From Cardiocondyla obscurior (Eukaryota; Arthropoda; Insecta; Hymenoptera; Formicidae): a stretch of 64,000 bases of DNA. The notes under the pieces are model-generated. The model was not told the DNA's origin. It worked only from the letters and a program-made list of their open reading frames with translations, and did no database searches. How positions within the stretch are numbered: the stretch's first letter is position 1; the number at the start of each line of letters is the position of its first letter. Location: the NCBI RefSeq assembly GCF_019399895.1, contig NC_091870.1, forward strand, positions 4,936,001 to 5,000,000. Reading direction: 5' to 3'. Below, piece by piece: positions 20,329 to 31,440 of the stretch. A program made the translations under genes and the position numbers.

Positions 20329-21480
20329 TTGACGTACGGTTTCTTTGTCTCCTTAACTTTTGTCTTGTTGCGTCAGCCTTCGCTGACTCAGGCGGATACA
20401 GATACGGGTTCGGTTCCGTCGCGCCTGATAACTGATACTGTCGGTAGCTCGATAGTAAATCAAAAACCCAAAAAGAAAAAGAAGAGGATGTCTAATCCAC
20501 CGGTATTGACTCCTCAAGTTTCGCCAAATAGTTCGCAAGATCAAACCAAGTCACAGGAAAATACCGCTACACCATTGCCTACTAAATGCATGGCGATGCA
20601 ATCAGAATCCGGCAGCCATATGGCTGTTGCCGACGAATCTACTGATGCAATTAAAAATTGCAAATTGCCACCTTTCTGGAAGGAGAACCCGGAGCTCTGG
20701 TTTTTCCAGGTTGAATCTGCTTTCCAGATCAACCGCGTCACGAACGACGATTTTAAATACCACATGGTGGTTTCCAAGCTGGACTCCGACTCCCTCCAGG
20801 AAGTGGCAGACATCATTAAGTGTCCGCCTCGAAAACGCAAATATACGGGCCTCAAGAAGACCATTCTTGATCGGTTTATGGACTTGGCGGACCGACAAAT
20901 GAGGAAGCTGCTCACCCAATTAGAGCTGGGTGATCGGAAGCCCTCGCAATTACTCCGTCGCATGCGATCTCTCGCGGATAATCGCGCTTCGGAAGATGTC
21001 CTTCGCGTTAAATGGATGGACCTGCTGCCTCCTAGTGCGCAGCGTCTATTACGCTTCTTTAAAACTTCTTCGCTGGATGAGCTTGCGGCCGCGGCAGATG
21101 AGCTCTTTGAGGATAACACCAATCCTACTGTTTTAGCCGTGTCTGCAAATAAAATACCGGCTGAAGCAAATCCTAGCCTTCCTGCCTGCTCTATGGACCC
21201 TTCGATTCAAACCTCACTTTTGGCTCTACAAACTTCAATGTCGCAGCTCATCGGACTTAGTCGCGATCTTCTTAATCAAATGAAAACTTTAACTACTTTC
21301 AATCGCGACCGTCGCACCCGCGAACGCTCTTTATCTCAGTCTCGATCACGTCCGCGCTTCCGCGAAGCTCCTTCTGACATTTGTCGCTATCATCAGCGAT
21401 GGAGACCCATGGCTTTACGTTGTATTCAGCCATGTAAATTTGTTCAGAAGGCTACCCCTCCAACTGTGTCGGGAAACTAA
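20329..21480 (+). CDS. gag: Ty3/Gypsy Gag
   Basis: 383 residues as read; the true start may be a downstream ATG, such as the one at about 20488 (MSNPPVLTPQVSP), because the first 50 residues look like leader translation. The capsid-like region (KLPPFWKENPELWFFQVESA, then FKYHMVVSKLD, ILDRFMDLADRQMRKLL and PSQLLRRMRSLA) matches insect Gypsy Gags of the K02A2.6-neighbour type. It ends with a CRYHQRW ... RCIQPCKF motif in place of a canonical CCHC knuckle. The stop at 21478-21480 directly follows the slippery heptamer GGGAAAC, with pol in the -1 frame. Confidence 0.85.
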   Translation: MTYGFFVSLTFVLLRQPSLTQADTDTGSVPSRLITDTVGSSIVNQKPKKKKKRMSNPPVLTPQVSPNSSQDQTKSQENTATPLPTKCMAMQSESGSHMAVADESTDAIKNCKLPPFWKENPELWFFQVESAFQINRVTNDDFKYHMVVSKLDSDSLQEVADIIKCPPRKRKYTGLKKTILDRFMDLADRQMRKLLTQLELGDRKPSQLLRRMRSLADNRASEDVLRVKWMDLLPPSAQRLLRFFKTSSLDELAAAADELFEDNTNPTVLAVSANKIPAEANPSLPACSMDPSIQTSLLALQTSMSQLIGLSRDLLNQMKTLTTFNRDRRTRERSLSQSRSRPRFREAPSDICRYHQRWRPMALRCIQPCKFVQKATPPTVSGN

Positions 21481-22550
21481 TTGCGCCAACGCACGTTCAG
21501 GCGGCTACCTATGGCCTTTCCAACTCGGAAAAACGCCTAATCGTTTTTGATCGAGCTTCGGGAATTGAATTTTTAATTGACTCCGGCTCTTCTATTTCGC
21601 TTATACCACGCGGCGAGGTTCACGTCAAACCGAATCCCAAACTTACGCTCTTTGCAGCTAATTCGACCCGAATTAAAACATACGGTCAACAATATCTCAC
21701 CGTCAATCTTTCTCTCAGACGGGACTTTAAATGGAATTTCATTATTGCTGATATCACCACAGCTATTTTGGGAGCAAACTTCCTCGCGCGTTATGGTCTT
21801 CTCATAGACCTTAAAAATAAGAAATTGATCGATTCAAGGACAAGCGTGTCTACCATTGGTTTTTGTAAAACGGTGCGGAATTATAATATCTCACACGTTG
21901 AAAAACGACTTATTCCGGAAGGACCTTTCAGAGACAGCTACGACAGGTTACTTCAAGAATATGCTGATCTCGCGTCATCAACAGCGTTGACGTTCACTGA
22001 CAATCTGACTGCTGTTTGCCATCACATTATTACACAAGGACCTCCGACTTACGAGCGACCTCGTCGCCTCATCGGTGATCGGCTCAACGCAGCAAAGAAG
22101 GAATTCAACAATCTACTGGATAAAGGCGTCATTCGTCCATCATCAAGTCAATGGGCTAGTCCACTTCACCTTGTCTCCAAGCCCCTGGGTGGTTGGAGAG
22201 TCACGGGTGATTATAGACGTCTCAACGCCCAAACGATTCCGGACCATTACCCGCTACCTATCATCGAGGATCTATTGCAAGACTGTGAAGGAAACAAAGT
22301 CTTCAGCACAGTAGACCTGCAAAAGGCATACTATCAAGTGCCGGTAACAACGGAAGACATCGAGAAAACAGCCGTAACAACTCCTTTCGGCCTTTTCGAA
22401 TTTATTGGCATGCCCATGGGACTTCGCAACGCTTCTCAGACATACCAGAGGGTTATGAACAACCTTTACGAGAAATGCCTTTCGTCAAGAGCTATTTGGA
22501 TGATCTGCTCATTCTCTCTTCCTCTCATGAAGAACATCTGGAACACTTAA
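21438..22550 (+). CDS. pol: Ty3/Gypsy Pol, protease and RT N-terminal part
   Basis: The -1 frame relative to gag. The aspartic protease motif FLIDSGSSISLIP is at about 21567-21605, followed by TAILGANFLARYGLLID. The RT begins near 22050 (LDKGVIRPSSSQWASPLHLV, GGWRVTGDYRRLN, FSTVDLQKAYYQVPV and FGLFEFIGMPMGLRNASQTY). The frame is lost at about 22470-22477 by a missing A in GAGAAATGCC, and the catalytic YLDD continues in another frame. It was probably one polyprotein before this one-base deletion. Confidence 0.85.
   Translation: MCSEGYPSNCVGKLIAPTHVQAATYGLSNSEKRLIVFDRASGIEFLIDSGSSISLIPRGEVHVKPNPKLTLFAANSTRIKTYGQQYLTVNLSLRRDFKWNFIIADITTAILGANFLARYGLLIDLKNKKLIDSRTSVSTIGFCKTVRNYNISHVEKRLIPEGPFRDSYDRLLQEYADLASSTALTFTDNLTAVCHHIITQGPPTYERPRRLIGDRLNAAKKEFNNLLDKGVIRPSSSQWASPLHLVSKPLGGWRVTGDYRRLNAQTIPDHYPLPIIEDLLQDCEGNKVFSTVDLQKAYYQVPVTTEDIEKTAVTTPFGLFEFIGMPMGLRNASQTYQRVMNNLYEKCLSSRAIWMICSFSLPLMKNIWNT
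21471..21493 (+). promoter_or_regulatory. -1 frameshift site GGGAAAC with hairpin
   Basis: G GGA AAC is in the correct X XXY YYZ register relative to gag (TCG GGA AAC TAA), right before the gag stop. The pol frame is open from 21438 and continues in -1. Four bases downstream a small hairpin TGCG-CCAA-CGCA can form, and a longer pseudoknot with the GGCGGC at about 21501 is conceivable. The heptamer type is used by lentiviruses such as FIV, so programmed frameshifting is a good hypothesis. Confidence 0.7.
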
Positions 22551-24123
22551 AGCAGCTGTTCAGATTACTTCGAGAAAACAACTTGTCCATTAATCTGGAG
22601 AAGTGCTGCTTCGGAGAAACATCAGTTAACTTCTTAGGATTAACGATCTCCGAGCAAGGATATGAACCTCCACCACGCAAGGTTCAAGCTATTCGTGATT
22701 TTCCAAAACCGCAGACTTTTACGCAACTGCGTCGATTCCTCGGGATGGTCAACTACTACAGGAGATGTATTCCTCACGCAGCTTCTACACAAGCTCCACT
22801 GCACGAGCTCCTTAAGAACATACCGAGGAAAAGCAAAAAGGACATCGTATGGACAACAGAGTCCGATCAGGCTTTTGAGGACTGCAAGAATGCCATAGTC
22901 CATGCTTGCAAGCCCTCTTTCCTTAATAACATGGCACCTCTGACTCTCACCACGGATGCCTCAGACACAGCGATCGGTGCCTCTCTCGAACAAGAAATCG
23001 ACGGTGTATCAAAACCTATTGGATTTTTCTCACGTAAACTGAGCGGCACGGAGAAAAGATACAGCACCTACGACAGAGAACTACTGGCAATCTTCGCCTC
23101 CATCAAGTTCTTTCAACGATTCTTGGAAGGACGAAGCTTCACAATCAGAACGGACCATAAACCGTTGGTTTACGCCAACCAACAGCGTTCGGATAAAGCC
23201 TCACCACGACAAGCTCGCCAACTTGACTACATCCTGCAATTTAATGCGCACATAGTGCATCTTAAAGGGCAAAATAACAGCGTGGCAGATTCTCTCTCTC
23301 GAACGTGCACCATCGACATGCCAACTCAGCTTGACACTTGCACGATTCACGAGGCTCAATCAAGAGACAATCAACTTCACGAGGTTCTCCTTAACTCTTC
23401 GCTCAACCTTCAGAATCTTTTCATCGATGGATTCAACATCTTCTGCAACACCTCCGACGGACTGGTACGACCCTACCTACCTCTGGATCTTCGACGCACC
23501 GCCTTTGATGTCATCCACGGTTTATCTCATCCCAGCAACAGAACAACTCTGAAGACCATCAAATCAAAATTCTGCTGGCCCAACATTAATTCAAACATTG
23601 TTCTTTGGACACGGACCTGTAAATCGTGCCAACGTGCAAAAGTCTCTAAACATAACCGTACGGCCTTTGACAAATTCACGTGCCCTGACAACCGCTTCGA
23701 GCACATTCATCTGGACATCATCAAAATGCCGCTTTTTCAAGATTATCAATATTGCTTGACAATCATTGATCGTTTCACCAGATGGCCTGTCGTCGTTCCT
23801 CTAAAGAACATCTCTGCCCGTACTGTCGCCGACGCTTTTTTCAACTCATGGATTTGTGTTTACGGAACGCCTCTCACAATTACATCAGATCAAGGAAGTC
23901 AATTTGAATCCGCTCTTTTCTCCTGTTTGGCCTCATTCATGGGAGCTCACCGGATTCATTCAACGCCATACCATCCACAGGCTAACGGAATTGTTGAGCG
24001 CCTTCATCGCACACTAAAAACAGCATTAATGTGTGATCCACATACTCCATGGCCGACTCTACTTCCTTCAGTATTACTCGGCCTCAGAACTGCACACAAG
24101 GAGGACCTGGATGCCTCTCCTGC
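22475..24123 (+). pseudogene. pol: Ty3/Gypsy Pol, RT palm, RNase H, integrase, truncated
   Basis: Resumes with the RT motif SYLDDLLIL. RNase H follows (TLTTDASDTAIGASLEQ at about 22950, then FSRKLSGTEKRYSTYDREL). The integrase has an HHCC zinc domain (HGLSHPSNRTTL ... CKSCQRAK) and the DDE core: D in HIHLDIIKMP, D in ITSDQGSQFE and E in ANGIVERLHRTLK. Reading ends at DASPAE (about 24120), where repeat family X begins abruptly, so the integrase C terminus and 3' LTR are missing. The apparent ORF tail to 24217 is repeat sequence. Confidence 0.88.
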
Positions 24124-24469
24124 AGAATCGATATCGATTTGTCGTTCGATATTTTGCCTCCGATTCTCGAAGGCGTTGCCGGCTCAAGTATCTCAGTGTT
24201 CACTCTGCTGTGCCTAGCATCGTCTCGTGTGCAACGAAGCTCTTTGTGCAACTCTAGAAGATTCTCACAGATCGACTCATCAGGAAGACTCAAGCCATCG
24301 TCTACAGTGCAACTCAGCCAATACATCTTCGCCGTGTGCAAAATTCGACGAACTGACTGGCAGACATCATCCTGCAGCACGAGGCGTGTTGAATCTCGTG
24401 CTCAGTTACTCAAAAGACTTCGCAGCGTTTTAGCTTTAGAACTTATATAATTTTGCTTGCTGTTTAAAC
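24122..24469 (+). repeat. Repeat family X, copy B
   Basis: Homologous to 17513-17886, joined directly to the truncated integrase. It contains the same GCACGAG/CTCGTGC hairpin (about 24378-24402). Copies A and B therefore bracket the Gypsy element in the same orientation. Confidence 0.7.
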
Positions 24470-24698
24470 TCAGTGCGAACTCAAACAAAACTCTCAACTC
24501 AACCGTGAACTCAGGAAACTCATCCTAAATTCAGTGCGGATCTCACCGGGCAAGCACGTGCTCACCGCGTGCCGCCGCGTGGCTCTAACACGAAGGAATT
24601 CCACCCGCCTTTTCGTATAATCTCTAACCGGCCACGACCGCGTAACATCCCCGCGGCGTTATCGAATAACTCATTTTTGTAATACTCAAAATGTATAC
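24470..24698 (+). repeat. Direct repeat Y, left copy
   Basis: Shares CTCAGTGCG, CACGTGCTCA.CGCGTG, ATTC.CCCGCCTTTTCG-like and CCGGCCACGACNGCGT segments in order with 25086-25345; the SINE-like copy 2 lies between them. It is probably a duplicated LTR segment. Confidence 0.6.
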
Positions 24699-25085
24699 AA
24701 TTACTAAAATAAATAACTTTGTAAAAAAATATAATCTTGCGTTATTTTTATTTCTTCTTTTTATATAATAATGTAATAATAAAATAAGATAATAATTGTT
24801 GAATTTTATTCCAAAATGTGAAAATTGAAAAAAAAAATACATAACGTGAATCGAACCAGTAATTCCGCGCTTACTAGACCAGCGCCGCCCGCTCTAGACT
24901 ACCACGCTGCTTCGAAAGTAAGTATAACTGTTCTGTACTTATAGACATACAAAATATTTAAACTAACTTTTCTCTCTTATTTTTGAGTAGTGCGTCGAAT
25001 GGCTTTACCAAGTATCTCTAGGAACACCAATCTTCAAACCCTGCAAGTTTGAAGAAAATCGGTGTTCCGTTTAGCGCGGCCTCCC
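24699..25085 (-). mobile_element. SINE-like tRNA-related element, copy 2
   Basis: Reverse-complement match to 17887-18280 over essentially the whole unit. On the minus strand the A-box-like GTGGTAGTCTAGAGCGGG and B-box GGTTCGATTCAC are better preserved than in copy 1. The leading hairpin is at about 25020-25066. Confidence 0.72.
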
Positions 25086-25345
25086 TTTGTCAGTTCAACT
25101 CAGTGCGGGCTCCCAAGGACATTTAGACAGACAGGTTTCGAATTAAAGAATAACTCACGCGTGAAACTCATTATTTAACTTCAGTGCAAATCTCATCTAT
25201 CGGCCACGTGCTCAACGCGTGTCTCCGCGTAACTCGTATATTCGAAGGGTTTCCATTCGCCTTTTCGCGGTAAATAAACCGGCCACGACTGCGTTACCAT
25301 CCCCACGGCGTTAATCGTAAATATCTCACATTGTAATAATCATTT
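25086..25345 (+). repeat. Direct repeat Y, right copy
   Basis: Diverged copy of 24470-24698 on the other side of the SINE-like insertion. Confidence 0.6.
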
Positions 25346-26767
25346 TTTATACAGATTTAATTTTTGGATTAGAGAGAAAGGATTTTGTTTCGTTTCAAAG
25401 GCTTTTTTGACTTGGTATCGGAGTCGTTTAATCTGAATTCGTTTACCGGCGCATTTCTTCATTTAAAAATTCCAAAATCTTAGTTTATTTGCCTAGCGAG
25501 GGTAGCAGAAAATCTCCGAAAATCTTTCTGCGCGCGCTTCATAAAGAAGCGACCAAACCAAACGCGATACTCTTTGTTCTACAGAAATACCTCCAAGGAG
25601 TATCACAATAGATAATAACTAATATCAAATTAACTAAACTTCCTTCAATTTAAAGTCCGACACCAAAATCAAATTTAATCAAAATAAAATATTAAATTGA
25701 AATTAAAATAACAATAACAATTTATTTAAAATTAAAATATTTACCTTAAATTTCAAATTAAAATATTAAATCTCTCACAATTTTTAATGGAACTTCAACT
25801 CTCGATCTCTCAAAATTTTTAGCTCAATTTCCTCACTTCTCTCGCTCAATCATTCCTCAAAACTCAATCGGAATCAATCAAACTCTTTCTGACCATTAAC
25901 CGCTTTGTTCAATAACTCGCAATAATAACTAGAATAATCCAAATGTTCAAATGACCAAATGATCGCTCGCGCTTCTTCGCACGCTCTTTTTATAGAATGT
26001 GGATTCCCTTGTCCTCGTTAAAGACTTGGTTCACCACCCTTTCAAAATCAAGGAGAGGAAGGGTATTTTTAAATCAATAATTAAATATAGCTAATTAGTA
26101 ATTGTTCCCCCGTTGATATTCAATCGATAAAATCATATATAGCTCATTCAGCTCGGTTCCCGATAGTAACAGAAAAAATCAATAATTTCATATAGTTAAC
26201 CCGGCTCGGTCCCGCCCGGTGACAATCACTTATTGTTATTCTTAAAATAGAATCGGTATTTAATTTTGTTGCATTCGAAAATTTATTCCCACAGTTTAAT
26301 AATTTAAATATTAAATTTGTAAGCATGTGACATTATAATACTCTATCAAAGAAAAATTAATTTGCTTAATTTGAATACTTTACAATTTATTACATCTAAC
26401 TAAGAAATTTAGTGTATTTCTTTCAAATTCAACACAAGATAATTAAAATATATAAAATATATACTTTGTTGGGAATTCAATTTATCGTTTGTTTCAATTG
26501 TTGTTAACAAAAGCTTTAAAATTTATTTCTTGAGTCAGAAGGTATTTCATGATTTTTTGCAATATAGTAAAACAGTTTATTTATTAATAAAAATACAAGA
26601 AAATCAATAATACGGATAAAATATAAAATAATACACTTGCTGACTTGCTACGCGCGAACGGAACCCGGCAAATAAAATGTGGAGCACACTATATGCGAGT
26701 GCACTTGCCTTGTCGTAGCAGACAACTAAGTTTTTTATTCGATCTTTTTGCGTCGAGATACAGATTG
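25346..26767. other. Intergenic, AT-rich, no supported gene
   Basis: Short ORFs only, with nothing recognisable. A GGTATCGGAGTC motif near 25418 recalls a primer-binding-like sequence, but no LTR could be assigned to it. Confidence 0.4.
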
Positions 26768-26960
26768 CAACTAACTAATCGGTTCGGGGCTTTGCAATGC
26801 CTGACTGACCTGCCTTTGTTCCTAAGGACGTGCGCATAACGTTACGGGATGGCCCGGGTTTTGCGAAAGATAACACTTATCAGACGGTCTACGTGACCGG
26901 ATATGTAGTTTTAAACAACTTGGCGCCAGCAAGCAATAAAATAAAGAAAAAAAAGGGAAA
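26768..26960 (+). repeat. Dispersed repeat copy B
   Basis: Second copy of the repeat at 7487-7680, with the same order of conserved blocks and the same strand. Confidence 0.7.
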
Positions 26961-27467
26961 GTTTTCAAGCGCTAAGAACAAATATTATTTTACATTCTAA
27001 ACATACCCTTTTTTTATAACAATCGTAATGAGAATCAATGGAATCTTTAAATCACAATTTGTGACACCAAAGCTCACGACTCAATCACGTATATGTTTTA
27101 CCGATCCGCTTGCAAACTTCTTTGGCGTTGATTATAAAAATCGAAACCGTCGAAACTCATTTTGACATAGAAAATTACGCCGGGCTTTGGCCGTTTGTTT
27201 CTCATTTGCTTAACGCGATTATTGGGACTTATTTTCAAGCAGAACACTATATACAGTCTTAAATAAAGAAATTGTTATTCATTAAATTAAATTCATGTTC
27301 AAAGTGACCTGTTTCTCTCGTCTACAAATAAATTTTAATATTGAAAAAGAATAATAATATATTTTACAACAATAATAATTTTAAAACATGTAAGTCCCGG
27401 TCTACAACCTTGCTTTAAAAAGACTTAAGCTTTAAGCCGTAAGCGTTAAGTAACGTCATTTCCGTCT
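26961..27467. other. Intergenic, no supported gene
   Basis: No coding signal. The last 60 bp contain AAGCTTTAAGCC-like motifs that reappear inverted at about 29030-29115, so the next element may sit inside an older inverted-repeat element. Confidence 0.4.
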
Positions 27468-27471
27468 TTAA

Positions 27472-29010
27472 GGGGTAATATCTAGTAGAAAGGCCAAAAT
27501 CATAGGCTGTTTTTGTGAATTTTTTTTGACTTTATTTATGAATGGATCAATGCAGGATTTTGCAGGTCTAATAAATATATCTCTAGGTGTAAAAAAAAAT
27601 TTTTTTATTTTTGACAAAAACAAAATGGCGGCCTGGCAGTCCCTAAAAAAAGGGTCGGTTTTTTTGGACGCCTCCTGCGGCTAGCAGTAGAACTCTGGAA
27701 CAAATGCACTTAAAACAAAAAAAAAAATTCTTTTATAATTTAGAAGAGTGTATCTAGTGAAGTACACATAAATATTAAAAAATATTAATTTTTGTAAATT
27801 TGATAGGATTTTGAACAAATTAAATTTTTTGACTAAAAAGTCGGTCTTTATTTGTTTATAAAAATCATAATTGTTTATCGAACTTAAAAATCATGTGTAC
27901 TTAGTAGGGAATAAACACGGGTTCTAACCCAGGAGCGTTCAGGGAGGCGAGGGGAAAAAATCCACGATGAGAGGAGCGCGGGGAGAGGTAGCCATAGGTG
28001 GGAAGAGACCTGGGAAGGGGGGGTTATGAATAAATGATGACAGATAGCTCCCTCCCCAGGTCTCTTTCCACCTATGGCTACCTCTCCCTGCGCTCCTCTC
28101 ATCGTGGATTTTTTCCCCTCGCCTCTCTCAATGCTTCTGGGTTAGAACCCGTGTTTATTCCCTACTGTACTTCACTAGATAATCTATCGAAGAAGCTACA
28201 GTTAAAATTTGAAGTCAATCGGACAAAAATTACTCGAGTTCTACTGCTAGCCGCACTTAAAAATGTGATTTCGAGAAAAACGCATTTAAAGTTTGACAAT
28301 GTGTTTTCGATATGAAATTTTTTAAATATAAACTTCCTGATTTTTTTACCTTTATTCCGCAATCCCAGGACCATATAACTGCTCTTCAATGTCGATTTCT
28401 TACCTCTCGAAATTTTTCCTGGCCGATCTTGAGTCACGGAGCGCGGCTCTGGCGGCATCTGATGTTGAGCGCTCAGATAGCTGAATGCGTCGCGAGTCGG
28501 ATCCAGGCAAAAATCCGACTTGTAACCGTAGTTTTCCGTTTGGTTCCTTTATGGCCTGCATAAACTTTTTCACACATGATCACAAAATTTGCTTTCACAA
28601 CTGATCCAAACGACGGTTACTGTCCTTTTGAAGACAAGATGCGAGATGCGTGCGTCTCGAATACAAACAAAAGGGTGGGTACAACAATACGCAGGTAAAA
28701 ATTTGAAACCTGCTTAATCATTCCCCACATTAAATCTCAAGCAGTGACATCTGTACGTCTTCTTAAAAAAATTTGCTATAACACACTACCGGTAACGAGT
28801 TCAAAGGTGAAACGTACTCCAAAATCAATTTTGTCGATTTGGCGCGGTCGAAGCGACGCGCGGCGCTAAAAAAATCGATTTTTTAGAGGACTTAGAAAAT
28901 TATTAGAGCAATAATTCTTTTTAGACATCATTCTTGACACTTCAATACATCATTTAAGGCAATAGAAAAAAAAATGGCCAAAAAAAAAATTTCCTAGTAG
29001 ATGTTACCCC
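27472..29010. mobile_element. TTAA-flanked foldback element
   Basis: Flanked by TTAA at 27468-27471 and 29011-29014, with imperfect inverted ends (GGGGTAATATCTAGTAG and its near complement CTAGTAGATGTTACCCC). TTAA duplication is the hallmark of piggyBac-type integration, but no transposase is present, so it would be non-autonomous. Inside is a large hairpin whose arms (about 27677-28029 with 28054-28255) share CGGCTAGCAGTAGAAC and complement, plus a near-perfect inner part. Confidence 0.6.
27897..28172. repeat. Long inner palindrome of the TTAA element
   Basis: AGTAGGGAATAAACACGGGT through GAGACCTGGGAAGGGGG pairs with its complement ending ACCCGTGTTTATTCCCTACT. The arms are about 125 bp and the loop about 25 bp (28025-28050). 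ORFs read on both strands here are mirror artefacts. Confidence 0.85.
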
Positions 29011-29249
29011 TTAAGGCATTTCTGCGTAATATTTAAGCTTTAGAAGTTAGATTTAAGCGATTTGCGCAAAACTCAATTGATACGGCCTAAAGCATAAAGC
29101 TTAAAGCCGATATACAATTTTTAGCCAATCAACGAAGAGGATAATTTGTTGTATGACAAATGACAATCAGAAAATATTCATGTTTATGTGTAAATTTGTG
29201 ATAACTAGTAATTGTTCGTTGAAAATATACACAGAGGAAACAAAGGAGA

Positions 29250-30418
29250 GGAAGTCTTTCGCGGAGAAGCAAGCGTAGGGAGAACCTAAAAGGGTATCGG
29301 ATAAAGCCACACCATCCCCGGACTCCTCTGCGTCGTCGTCCGCAAGTAAAATAAAACCAGATAAAAAGGACTCTTGCAAGAAAAAATCGCCAGATCAGAT
29401 GGAAGACATAGATACACTAGAAACAATTAATGATGAAGTTCTCATTGCTTTGGTGAAGGAGAATCCAGTGTTATATGATAAAAAACACCGGAATTATAAA
29501 AACCAAAAAGTTAAGAAAAATACGTGAAATATTATACTAGAGGCTTATGGAATATTATTATCGGGTATCATCAGGTAATGTTTATATTAATGTATTCAAA
29601 AGTACGATTTTTGTTCATTTATTCTAACCTTTTTGTTATTTATACAGTTGAAGAATTAAAGAGTAGATGGAATCAACTTCGTAATCAACTGGGGAAAAAG
29701 TTAAGAGAAATGAAGACAAAACCTGCCAATGGATCATCAGCAAAGAAAGTGGAATGGCATCTCATGGGACCTATGTCATTTTTCATCCCATATATTTCTC
29801 ACCGAAAGTGAGTTATATTTATGTCATATGTCAAAGTTACATTTATCTTATTGTCTTATTACAATAATAAACTTACACATATGTTTATTATAAAAGTTAT
29901 AGTTCTATGAGAAATATACATTCTGCAACACCACTCACATCACTCAGAGTCTCTTCTCCCACATTAGCGCAGCCATTAATGTCATCTCCAATTATTGAAA
30001 AGTGGCTCGATAAAACACTGAACGTTGATGACATTCCTATTATTGATGAAAATAGCAGCAGAGCATGCAATAGTGCTGCATCTGAAAGCAGTATAAATTC
30101 TGAAAGAGTTAATTGAAATAATTTCAGTACTATAAAAAAAAAGTTGTTCCAGAGTATGATAATTTCGCAAAAAAGAGAAAAAAGATTAATAATTCTGTGA
30201 ATTGCTCCCTGGAGCAGTCAACCTCAGCTTTAAGTAAACTAATAAAAACTGTAAAGAGTTCCATCTCTGAATCTATTATTCTTAAAGTAGATCAACAAAA
30301 AACAAAAAATCCTTTTGCTGAGACAATTTTTGTAGCATTCGACCAAGTGCCAGCGGTACAAGAAATCGATTGTTTAATAGATATATTAAACATGATAAAG
30401 ACTTATCATAACACATAA
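29250..30418 (+). pseudogene. MADF-domain protein gene, decayed
   Basis: Exon 1 (to 29564) has a Ser/Lys-rich leader, then MEDIDTLETINDEVLIALVK and NPVLYDKKHRNYKNQ, the start of a MADF (Adf1/Myb-SANT-like) domain. It continues after a GGTATCA donor at 29565 into exon 2 (29648 to about 29809: VEELKSRWNQLRNQLGKKLR), in phase. Exon 3 (from about 29899) encodes a Ser-rich linker and a C-terminal helical segment (PFAETIFVAFDQVPAVQEID). Damage: TAG at about 29277, TGA in place of the conserved Trp codon at about 29524, TGA near 30113 and a frameshift near the A9 run at 30133-30141. MADF proteins are DNA-binding regulators and also accompany PIF/Harbinger elements; which applies here is unclear. Confidence 0.65.
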
Positions 30419-31032
30419 ACTATAATACTTAGCTTATTTTTATTTTATATTTTTCATTGTTTCTTTAAAGTTTATTATTTATTACTAGTTATATTAAACA
30501 GTTATATTTTTAATGTTAATAAGTGTATTGAATTTTTTTTCTGAAAAAATAGCTATGTTTAGTACATAGAATGTACTATATTAATAAGCGATAACATTTA
30601 TTTGGTGCAATTTTAATTTTTGTTTGTGTTAGCAAATAAATAAAAAAATGGATATACTATGTTTTGTTTATGTTAGCAAATAAGTTAAAAAATGAAAGTA
30701 CTATGTTTTGTTTATGTTAGCGAATAAGTTAAAAAATGGAAATACTGTAGTAAAAATGAGATTATCTTATGAAAGACTGCTACAGACTGCTATGTTAAGA
30801 ACTTGCAAATATTTTTTCTAATTATAAAAATAAATAAATTACAAGATTTATATTTAATATTTCTTTTATTACGAGCCAAACAAATAACATCTCATATAAT
30901 TTTACAAACTTTCAGGTTTTTTGGAAAATTCTTCGATAATTCTTACTGTTGCAACTTAATAGTTTAACAGTTAAGTTGATAATATAAAAGTATTAAACGT
31001 TATAATTATGTACACATAAAATATTTATAGCA
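30419..31032. other. AT-rich intergenic with short tandem motif
   Basis: Three loose repeats of TTTTGTTTATGTTAGC.AATAAG at about 30615-30735. No gene. Confidence 0.5.
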
Positions 31033-31440
31033 ATATTGCACCGCAGCCGGTGCACAGGGTCCGTCCTTCGGGATCCGCGGGAAAAGGCGGAAATAAATTT
31101 ACTTTTAAATATATAATCGATTTTAATTGAGTTGTTGTTACAGTTTCTTTCGATCCTCCTGTCTTCCTTCTCACTACCTTCGGTGCGCGTCCCGGCGTTA
31201 TCACGCAACCTCGGGTCCGCGAGGTCTCTCCTTTCACGGCACGCGACTGAACTCGTATTACCATGCGGTATCGCTTACTTCCCGACACCGGCTATTCCTC
31301 TTTGCTTTCGGACTTGACTGCCCGCCGGTGACGACCCGCGAGTATTTAATAATGACGTTGGGCCTTGACGTCATCAGGTTGCAATGCCGAAACTTGTTTG
31401 TTCAGCAAATGCAACCTCAGCAATTTCGGCAATAAATTCT
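31033..31440 (+). repeat. LTR-like sequence related to 46931-47920
   Basis: Starts TTGCACCGCAG...GGTGC...GGGTCCGT like the solo LTR at 46931, then diverges. A conserved TTACAG precedes a GC-rich half. No target duplication was identified. Confidence 0.4.

Noticed and set aside
24840..24910. True tRNA gene
   Set aside because: A- and B-box-like motifs are present, but the acceptor stem does not close and the block recurs inside a larger repeat, so a tRNA-derived repeat is the better call.
27884..28315. Mirror ORFs on opposite strands
   Set aside because: They arise because the region is a near-perfect palindrome.
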